NCBI RefSeq assembly: GCF_030457605.1
Contig: NZ_JAKDUR010000022.1
Span: 1-34,855, forward strand
Direction: 5' to 3'
Source: Halomonas sp.
Lineage (GTDB): Bacteria > Pseudomonadota > Gammaproteobacteria > Pseudomonadales > Halomonadaceae
Length of the DNA stretch: 34,855 nt
The notes beneath the pieces were generated by a model. It saw nothing but the letters and a program-made list of their open reading frames with translations. It had not been told where the DNA came from and made no database searches. The translations under genes and the position numbers were made by a program. Positions within the stretch are counted from its first letter, which is position 1. Each line of letters starts with the position of its first letter. Shown one piece after another: positions 1 to 5,672 of the stretch.

Positions 1-33
1 GGACGCCAGCGCCTGAAGCGTCAGCCGGGCATG

Positions 34-61
34 AAAAAGGGCACCCTGTTGGGTGCCCTTT
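34..61. terminator. Bidirectional intrinsic terminator
   Basis: A perfect 8-bp stem, GGGCACCC (39-46) with GGGTGCCC (51-58), closes a TGTT loop. It is flanked by five A on the left (34-38) and three T on the right. Read on the minus strand the A run becomes a U tract, so the hairpin can end the PRC-barrel gene, which stops at 104. On the plus strand it could end a gene lying before the window. Confidence 0.8.
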
Positions 62-103
62 GCGTTGCTGCGAGAGTAACCGAAACGTGATGCAGTGAAA
101 ACG

Positions 104-688
104 TTATTCGGTGGCGTCGGAAGCAGCTTCCCTGGTGTTTTCGGTTGCATCAGACGCGGCGTTCTGGGTTGACTGCCAGGCGTTTTGGGCACCTTCGCGG
201 GTAGTGTGCCAAGCGCTTTCAGCGCCGTCCTTGGTTGTCTGCCAGGCGTCCTGAGCGTTGGACTTGGCCTGCTCCCACCAGTCGTGGTTATACGCCGGGA
301 ACTGTTCGACTTCTTCGGAAGAGGCGTCAATCATCACGCGATGTTCGGTATCACGAACGTCATCGTCGTCGTCTTTTTCAGTGTAGGTTTCAAGAGAGAA
401 ATAGTCGGTGCCGACGACAATCTCGCGGCCGCCAAGGCCAAGGATTTCGCCGCTTTCCACTACGAGAGCGGAGATTTTCATCTGCTCGTCGAAAAGGATG
501 TCTTCAACTTCGCCGATCGGATCGCCTGATCCGTTAACGATGTAGGCGTTGGCATCAAGAATGTCGTCAGCGGCATACATACCTTGCGGCCCGGTTTGTG
601 CGTTTTGCTGCTCGGTTTGCGCCTGTGCGCCCAGCGAGAAACTCAATACGGAAACGCCCAGTGCTGTCATCAGTGTGTTCTTGCGCAT
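104..688 (-). CDS. Secreted PRC-barrel domain protein with LEA-like 11-mer repeat tail
   Basis: This 194-aa protein probably sits in the periplasm or envelope. The start at 688 is preferred over the longer frame because AGGAG (complement of 696-700) lies 7 nt upstream and the protein then begins with a clear signal peptide (residues 1-23, ending AQA). Residues 38-102 fit a PRC-barrel: a stretch near 51-64 reads VNGSGDPIGEVEDILFD, followed by a beta-rich segment. An acidic run DDDDD follows at 106-110. From about 134 to the end the protein consists of 11-residue repeats with consensus A-x-x-A-W-x-[ST]-T-[KR]-[DE]-G, which resemble group 3 LEA motifs and would form an amphipathic helix. PRC-barrel proteins in RNA metabolism or photosynthesis lack such a tail. 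A role in osmotic or desiccation stress is an inference. A terminator follows the stop codon. Confidence 0.8.
   Translation of the reverse strand: MRKNTLMTALGVSVLSFSLGAQAQTEQQNAQTGPQGMYAADDILDANAYIVNGSGDPIGEVEDILFDEQMKISALVVESGEILGLGGREIVVGTDYFSLETYTEKDDDDDVRDTEHRVMIDASSEEVEQFPAYNHDWWEQAKSNAQDAWQTTKDGAESAWHTTREGAQNAWQSTQNAASDATENTREAASDATE
107..289 (-). repeat. 33-bp coding repeats encoding 11-residue units
   Basis: About five and a half degenerate 33-bp units encode the C-terminal tail of the PRC-barrel protein. Units at residues 145-155, 156-166 and 167-177 read AQDAWQTTKDG, AESAWHTTREG and AQNAWQSTQNA. The next unit, ASDATENTREA, loses the Trp. The preceding unit (134-144) keeps Trp at position 5. 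The period is exactly 11 residues, with no indels between units. Confidence 0.85.
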
Positions 689-744
689 AGCTTGACTCCT
701 TGTTACGTGATCAGTCTTCGGGGGGGTATCCCGTAATCTGTCAG

Positions 745-780
745 GATCGTTGGGTGAACATGCAAAGATGAACAACGATC
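745..780. repeat. Inverted repeat GATCGTTG/CAACGATC with 20-nt spacer
   Basis: Perfect 8-bp arms at 745-752 and 773-780 are separated by 20 nt. They lie 57-92 bp upstream of the PRC-barrel start codon, where a promoter or an operator would be expected. No T tract follows, so it is not a terminator. Confidence 0.45.
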
Positions 781-1052
781 AGGACAAAAGAAAACGCTAC
801 ATTACCCAACCTAGACCACCTCTGCGCTGATGCAAACTCTTGAATACGCAAAAAAGATGAAAGCGATAGGCGTGCGCAGGCCGAAAACGGTGAAAAAAGC
901 TGGCAGGCCGGTAGCGGGAGTGGTAGGATGCGCGCTCCTCGCATGTGTTGACCCCTCCATCACGACGTGGCGCTGGCTTTTATTATGCCCGGCGCATGAA
1001 GAACATCGGCCAATAGCGGATGTTTACTGATGTGAAGATGGCGCGCTTTGTC

Positions 1053-1075
1053 AATTTCACCACACGGGTGAAATT
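1053..1075. repeat. Perfect palindrome AATTTCACC-N5-GGTGAAATT
   Basis: The 9-bp arms are perfect (1053-1061 and 1067-1075) around a 5-nt centre. It is not followed by a U tract in either direction. It could be a dimeric repressor site or a stable RNA hairpin near the 5' end of the helicase leader. Confidence 0.5.
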
Positions 1076-1149
1076 AGCGCAGAAGGTCGCCACAGCGGTG
1101 GGTTCGCTTTAGCGATGCCCAGCGTATGCCAGGTGCGACCGGCGTCTCC

Positions 1150-1178
1150 GACTCCCTGTTTTTCGGACTCCCTGTTTT
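1150..1178 (+). repeat. Direct repeat GACTCCCTGTTTT x2
   Basis: Two identical 13-bp copies at 1150-1162 and 1166-1178 have a 16-bp period. They lie in the probable 5' leader of the helicase gene. The function is unknown. Confidence 0.55.
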
Positions 1179-1360
1179 CAACTTTCTGTTGATGCCAACG
1201 TTTGTTGAGCGTGATTTCTGTTGATTGTCTGTGCCCGATGCGGCGACAGCGCTTGAACGGCCTGCCTCTCCCCTTGAATGGCGGCCGGCGTTCAAGACCA
1301 GAGTCAGGGACGCTTTTGATGATTTTTTGCCGGCCTTGCCGGCCTACCAAGGTGTGATTA

Positions 1361-3058
1361 ATGACCTCGACTTCCGTCGCTTCGCCGAGTTTTGGTGATC
1401 TTGCTCTGTTGCCTGCCGTTTTATCTGCCGTTGAAAGCCAGGGCTATAAAGAGCCTTCGCCGATTCAGGCAAAAACCATTCCTGCGCTGCTTGAAGGCCG
1501 GGATATGCTTGGCCAGGCTCAAACCGGCACGGGTAAAACCGCCGCGTTTGCGCTGCCACTACTCTCGCGTCTGGATATTTCGCGTCGTGAACCCCAGGTG
1601 CTGGTACTCGCACCTACCCGCGAGCTGGCCCAGCAGGTAGCCGTATCGTTCAGCAAGTACGGCCAGGACATTAAAGGGCTGGAAGTGGCGACCCTGTGTG
1701 GTGGCCAGGAATACCGCGAGCAGCTGGGCGCGCTCAAGCGCGGTGCTCAGGTCATTGTGGGCACTCCCGGCCGGGTGATTGACCACCTGGATCGCGGCAG
1801 CCTGAAGCTTGGTGGCCTGTCTGCGCTGGTGCTGGATGAAGCCGACGAAATGCTGCGCATGGGCTTTATCGACGACGTCAAACGCGTCGTGGCGGATACG
1901 CCCAAGGATGCCCAGCGGGTGTTCTTCTCGGCGACGCTGCCAAGCGAAATCGAACGCATCGTCAACCGCTACCTGGTCGATCCGGTCAAGGTGACGATTG
2001 AGTCGCGCACCACTACCGGCGAAAACATCGAGCAGCGTGTGGTACGCGTTGACGGCGGTGCCAAGCTTGAGGCGCTGTCACGGATTCTGGAAATCGAGCC
2101 GGTCGATGCCGCCATCGTTTTCGTGCGTACCCGTGCGGCCTGTACCACTCTTGTGGAGCAGTTGACTGCGCGTGGCGTCAACGCCGCCGGCCTGTCCGGG
2201 GATCTTGACCAGAGCCTGCGTGAGCGTACCATTACGCGCCTGAAGCGCAGCAAGGTCGATGTGCTGATCGCCACCGACGTGGCGGCGCGTGGTCTTGACG
2301 TGCCGCGCATTACTCACGTCATCAACTATGATCTGCCCCAGGACAGCGAAGCCTACACGCACCGTATCGGTCGTACCGGACGTGCCGGGCGCAGCGGCAT
2401 TGCGATCACTTTTGCCGGCTTCCGCGAAGGCCGCAAGATCGGCTGGATGGAGCAGGCCACCGGCCAGAAAATGGCTGACATGCCGTTGCCCGACGAAGCT
2501 GCCATTCGTGCCCATCGCGATAACGTCTTCCATCAGCGCGTGGTCGCGTCCCTGACCCAGGGCGCCGACGAGCAGCGTGCACTGGTTGAACGGCTGGTCG
2601 AGGAAGGCCACGAGCCCCTCGCACTGGCCTGCGCATTTGCCCAGATGGCCCGTGCCGATGAAGCGCCGATTGGCCGCCTGCAGGCGCCGCGCAAGGAGCG
2701 CAATCCGCGCGAAAGCCGCAACAGCAGCGGCCCGCGTCGCGATCGCGGGCCGAGCGAAGGCATGATCCGCTATCGCGTTTCCGTGGGCCACAAGGACGGT
2801 GTCAAGCCCGGCCAGCTGGTGGGTGCGCTGGCCAACGAAGGCGGTATCGAAGGGGCGCGTATCGGTCGTATCGATATTCGCAACGCCTTCTCCGTGGTTG
2901 AGCTACCCCAGGGGCTGCCGGCCTCGATTCTGGCCAAGATGGCCCGCGCCAAGGTATCGGGCCGTCCGCTGGAAATCAGCGAAGATAGCGGCTCCGATCG
3001 GGCGCCGCGCCGCCGGCGTGACGGTGACGCGCCGGTTCGCCGCCGCGAACGCGCCTGA
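1361..3058 (+). CDS. deaD: DEAD-box ATP-dependent RNA helicase (DeaD/CsdA type)
   Basis: This 565-aa cytoplasmic RNA helicase would act in ribosome assembly, mRNA decay and cold adaptation. All DEAD-box motifs are intact: Q-motif region (residues 10-40, SPIQ), motif I AQTGTGKT (53-60), Ia PTRELA (85-90), TPGR (135-138), DEAD (159-162), SAT (190-192), ATDVAARGLD (304-313) and HRIGRTGR (334-341). A DbpA-type RNA-binding domain follows an Arg/Ser-rich linker at about 470-545, and the end is basic (RRRRDGDAPVRRRERA). The domain order matches DeaD/CsdA (629 aa in E. coli), with a shorter tail. The start has AAGGTG 5 nt upstream. A strong terminator lies 59 bp past the stop, and the gene appears monocistronic with a long leader, as in E. 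coli csdA. Assignment to another DbpA-domain subfamily is possible. Confidence 0.93.
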   Translation: MTSTSVASPSFGDLALLPAVLSAVESQGYKEPSPIQAKTIPALLEGRDMLGQAQTGTGKTAAFALPLLSRLDISRREPQVLVLAPTRELAQQVAVSFSKYGQDIKGLEVATLCGGQEYREQLGALKRGAQVIVGTPGRVIDHLDRGSLKLGGLSALVLDEADEMLRMGFIDDVKRVVADTPKDAQRVFFSATLPSEIERIVNRYLVDPVKVTIESRTTTGENIEQRVVRVDGGAKLEALSRILEIEPVDAAIVFVRTRAACTTLVEQLTARGVNAAGLSGDLDQSLRERTITRLKRSKVDVLIATDVAARGLDVPRITHVINYDLPQDSEAYTHRIGRTGRAGRSGIAITFAGFREGRKIGWMEQATGQKMADMPLPDEAAIRAHRDNVFHQRVVASLTQGADEQRALVERLVEEGHEPLALACAFAQMARADEAPIGRLQAPRKERNPRESRNSSGPRRDRGPSEGMIRYRVSVGHKDGVKPGQLVGALANEGGIEGARIGRIDIRNAFSVVELPQGLPASILAKMARAKVSGRPLEISEDSGSDRAPRRRRDGDAPVRRRERA

Positions 3059-3116
3059 GACGTTAGTCCTTGATGACGCACCCGGCGTAAACGCTGGCGT
3101 GTGACAGGCTTTCGCC

Positions 3117-3153
3117 AACACCCCCGTGCCATTCCCGGCACGGGGGTGTTTTT
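3117..3153 (+). terminator. Strong intrinsic terminator after deaD
   Basis: A perfect 14-bp stem, AACACCCCCGTGCC (3117-3130) with GGCACGGGGGTGTT (3137-3150), has a 6-nt loop and runs into TTTTT (3149-3153). It ends deaD transcription 25-30 bp before the nfi start. Confidence 0.95.
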
Positions 3154-3172
3154 ATATACTCGGCTGATTGTC

Positions 3173-3177
3173 AGGAG
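3173..3177 (+). promoter_or_regulatory. Ribosome site deciding the nfi start
   Basis: AGGAG here touches the first in-frame ATG (3178) but lies 6 nt from the ATG at 3184, which is therefore the likelier initiator. A third in-frame ATG at 3190 is 12 nt away. Confidence 0.6.
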
Positions 3178-3183
3178 ATGTTT

Positions 3184-3885
3184 ATGCCCATGCTGCCCCC
3201 GGAAACGCTGCACGACTGGAATCTGGCGCCCCAGGCCGCCATTGCCCTGCAGAAACAGCTCGCGCCGCGCGTGGCGCTTTATGACCGCATTGCGCCGGTA
3301 CGCCATATTGCCGGCGTGGACATCGGCTTCGAGGATGCCGGCGCCACCACCCGTGCGGCGATAGTGGTGCTCAGGTGGCAGGAAGAGGGCCCGCCGTTCG
3401 AGGTGGTCGAGCAAGTGGTCTATCGCGAGCCCACGCGTATGCCTTACATCCCCGGGCTATTGTCGTTTCGGGAAACGCCGGCAGCGCTGGGCGCGTTTGC
3501 AAGGCTTTCCACCGTGCCTGAGCTGGTGATGGTCGACGGGCAAGGAGTTGCCCACCCGCGCCGGCTGGGCGTGGCATCACTGCTTGGGCTGTGGCTGGAT
3601 GTGCCCACCATCGGCGTGGCCAAGTCGCGGTTGTGTGGCCGCCACTTTGATGTGGGCGAGATGCGCGGCGACTGGACACCGCTTGAGCACAAGGGAGACA
3701 TCATCGGCACGGTGCTGCGCTCGCGCACCCGGGTCAAGCCGCTGTACGTGTCGCCCGGGCACCGGCTTAGTCAAACCACGGCACATGAGTGGGTGATGCG
3801 CTGCTTGCATCGAACCAAACTGCCCGAACCCACGCGGCTGGCTGACCGCTTGGCTAGTCGGCGCGATGGGCCCGGGCAGCGTTGA
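3184..3885 (+). CDS. nfi: Endonuclease V (deoxyinosine 3'-endonuclease)
   Basis: This 233-aa DNA repair enzyme nicks the second phosphodiester 3' of deoxyinosine left by adenine deamination. Family hallmarks are present: the first metal-binding Asp in GVDIGFED (D46), the Y-x-PG-x-LSFRE block (88-97, catalytic E97) and the VDGQG block (D118) followed by HPRRLG. The segment PTIGVAKSRLCG (141-152) is also typical, and the length matches E. coli Nfi (223 aa). It follows the deaD terminator, so it probably has its own promoter in the AT-rich stretch 3150-3170. Its last 32 bp overlap the convergent amidotransferase gene. Confidence 0.95.
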   Translation: MPMLPPETLHDWNLAPQAAIALQKQLAPRVALYDRIAPVRHIAGVDIGFEDAGATTRAAIVVLRWQEEGPPFEVVEQVVYREPTRMPYIPGLLSFRETPAALGAFARLSTVPELVMVDGQGVAHPRRLGVASLLGLWLDVPTIGVAKSRLCGRHFDVGEMRGDWTPLEHKGDIIGTVLRSRTRVKPLYVSPGHRLSQTTAHEWVMRCLHRTKLPEPTRLADRLASRRDGPGQR

Positions 3886-4528
3886 CCAGCGCGCGTATCA
3901 GGCGTTGCTGGGGGCGGTTGAAAATCAGCCATTCAGGATGCCACTGCACGCCGAGCAGAAAATCGTGATGGCGGGATTCAATGCCCTGTACCAGCCCGTC
4001 GCGATCCCGGGCGACGATGTCAACGCCGTCGCCCGTGCGGTTGACGGCCTGATGATGCAGGCTGTTGACGCGACACCATCGGACTCCCAAAAGTCTGTGT
4101 AGACGGCTGTTCGAGGAGATATCCACGGTTTTGCGTGGGAGTACGGTACGTCGGCGTTTCAGGCCTTCGTGGGTGGTGTAGATATCCGGGTCCAGCGTGC
4201 CGCCCAGGTGCACGTTGATCAGCTGGGCGCCGCGGCAAATGCCCAGTACCGGCGTCCCCCGGGGGATGAAGTATTCCAGCAGCGCCAGTTCCAGCTCGTC
4301 ACGCTGGGGGTCGACGCGCACGTCAAGCTGCAGCTCGGTATCGTAAAGGTTGGCCTGAATGTCATCGCCGCCCCCGATGATCAGCCCGTCGAGCGATGCG
4401 GGACGCGGGCGCCGGGGCGATAAACGCAGCGCCCGCCCGCCGTGCCGCCAGACGGCAAACCAGTCAAACCACCAAGCAAGGCGGCTTTTGCGATCAGACG
4501 TGGTGATGCCGATAAGGGGTCGTGACAT
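3854..4528 (-). CDS. Class I glutamine amidotransferase / gamma-glutamyl hydrolase (PuuD-like)
   Basis: This 224-aa peptidase C26/GATase1-fold enzyme has a complete catalytic triad: nucleophile C98 in GICRGAQLIN, with H197 and E199 in GVQWHPEW. The oxyanion-side GGGDD motif is at 52-56. Such enzymes hydrolyse gamma-glutamyl amides, as PuuD does on gamma-glutamyl-GABA. The start at 4528 is where family similarity (RPLIGIT) begins; the upstream extension is low-complexity. It lies 50 bp downstream of the amidoligase gene in the same orientation, so the two probably form an operon. No puuA, puuB or puuC is nearby, which argues against putrescine catabolism as its role. The spacing between RALRLSP and LDGLIIGGGDD looks short, so the N-terminal domain is slightly compact. 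Its 3' end overlaps nfi by 32 bp. Confidence 0.85.
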   Translation of the reverse strand: MSRPLIGITTSDRKSRLAWWFDWFAVWRHGGRALRLSPRRPRPASLDGLIIGGGDDIQANLYDTELQLDVRVDPQRDELELALLEYFIPRGTPVLGICRGAQLINVHLGGTLDPDIYTTHEGLKRRRTVLPRKTVDISSNSRLHRLLGVRWCRVNSLHHQAVNRTGDGVDIVARDRDGLVQGIESRHHDFLLGVQWHPEWLIFNRPQQRLIRALVNAARAHRAD

Positions 4529-4578
4529 GCGAGGGGGTTTCCTGATCCGGTGACAACGTAACGTGCGGCAGGTGCGGA

Positions 4579-5586
4579 TTATCGCGAGCAAAAAGGCCGC
4601 AGCAGCTTGTCTGCCCAGCGGCGATAAAACGGACGGCCATGATCGGCGATATACGCCGCACAGCGCTCGGCCAGTGCCTCCCGGTCGGCGGCCAGTTTTT
4701 CCACTTCGACCCAGCGATTCCATTCGGTTACCGCCCCCCAGCCGGGCCTTGATAGCTGGGCATTGGGCAGACGGTAATGAAAGGTCGGGCGCGGTTTGGT
4801 CAGCTGGCTATGCAGCAGTGCATGTGGGTGCTCCGGGCACAGGTGCGCAAACAGGGGCAGCATGTCCAACTCGCGGTTGCGCGTGGGATTATATTGGAGG
4901 TAGTCGTCGATGAGTGTGGGCAGTTCGGGATGATAGTGGGCGCCAAGTACTTTCAGCGCATATTCCCGGGGGAAGGGGTTGGCGTGGGGCAACATTTCCC
5001 GTGTGATGTCCACCTTGATCTCGTCACGCAGCCAGGGCGCCAGCAGCAGGTAAGCCTGCAGCATGGCAAGCACGTCGGCGCTGTCCGCTGAGCACGTCTC
5101 CGGGTTCAGGTGCAGGCCAAAGCCGTAGAGCAGGCTGGCATCGGTGCCTTTGGCGCCGTGTTCACGCAGCACTTCAAACAGGCGATCCAGGGCATTCAGC
5201 TCATTCCAGGGCACTGGCGGGCAGACAATTTCGGTCGGCACCAGCCCGGTGACCATATCGCCGATAAGCTCGCGGGTTTTCTGGTGAAACTCCACGTGCA
5301 GCTGATGCTGGTGACGAGCCCACTCGCTGTCCAGCGCGACGTGGTCGTCAAGCACCTTGTGATCGGGGTGGGCATACTGGGTGTCCAGCTCGATCACAAA
5401 CTCGCCCCAGCGGGTGTCCTCCACCAGTAGCCGGTGAGGGCTGACCACGTTAAGCTCTCCGCCAAACAGCTCGCGCACGATCAGCGCGGTATCCTTGGGC
5501 GGCAGGCCGGCAAACTCGATTTCCACGCCGACCCGACGAGGCTGGCCGTTGGCATTGTGGGGGGCGGGGGGCGCTTGCAGCGTCAT
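4579..5586 (-). CDS. Predicted glutamine-synthetase-fold amidoligase
   Basis: This 335-aa protein fits the bacterial amidoligase family (Amidoligase_2), predicted ATP-dependent carboxylate-amine ligases related to glutamine synthetase and glutamate-cysteine ligase. The diagnostic N-terminal strand VGVEIEF (19-25) carries the metal-binding Glu pair E22/E24. A second acidic strand FVIELDTQ lies near residue 64. A Leu/Tyr-rich helical middle and conserved His/Arg positions (HLNPET, HYHPELP) follow. Comparative genomic work on amidoligases described recurrent pairing with class I glutamine amidotransferases, as seen here with the next gene. The substrate is unknown; a gamma-glutamyl or peptide-like metabolite is plausible. 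It is transcribed divergently from the MscS gene, sharing the 86-bp region 5587-5672. Confidence 0.82.
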   Translation of the reverse strand: MTLQAPPAPHNANGQPRRVGVEIEFAGLPPKDTALIVRELFGGELNVVSPHRLLVEDTRWGEFVIELDTQYAHPDHKVLDDHVALDSEWARHQHQLHVEFHQKTRELIGDMVTGLVPTEIVCPPVPWNELNALDRLFEVLREHGAKGTDASLLYGFGLHLNPETCSADSADVLAMLQAYLLLAPWLRDEIKVDITREMLPHANPFPREYALKVLGAHYHPELPTLIDDYLQYNPTRNRELDMLPLFAHLCPEHPHALLHSQLTKPRPTFHYRLPNAQLSRPGWGAVTEWNRWVEVEKLAADREALAERCAAYIADHGRPFYRRWADKLLRPFCSR

Positions 5587-5672
5587 CGCGCTTCCTGTGG
5601 GGTGAACAAACGATACGGTCAGATTATCATACTCATGGTTAGGTTCAGCATGATCACGTTCAGGAGAGGCAT

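Larger units (their letters stand above)
689..1360. other. 672-bp intergenic region with no supported gene
   Basis: No reading frame here has a ribosome site and protein-like composition; the short frames on both strands are Arg/Pro/Ser-rich and look spurious. The region holds the divergent promoters of the PRC-barrel gene (left) and the helicase gene (right). It also holds a wide-spaced inverted repeat (745-780), a perfect 9-bp palindrome (1053-1075), a small TCGC-TTTA-GCGA hairpin (1104-1115), a 13-bp direct repeat (1150-1162 and 1166-1178), and two GCCGGC blocks just before the helicase start. Part of it is probably a long structured 5' leader of the helicase mRNA. Confidence 0.6.

Noticed and set aside
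2..16. Possible last codons of an upstream plus-strand gene ending TGA at 14-16
   Set aside because: Only four codons are visible, so neither the frame nor a gene can be supported.
830..1030. 66-aa open frame in the 5' intergenic region
   Set aside because: There is no ribosome site, and the Trp/Cys/Arg-rich composition has no motif. It is probably spurious.
1057..1350. 97-aa minus-strand open frame upstream of deaD
   Set aside because: It is Arg/Lys/Gly-rich, has no ribosome site, and spans palindromes and direct repeats. It is better explained as helicase leader or an intergenic repeat.
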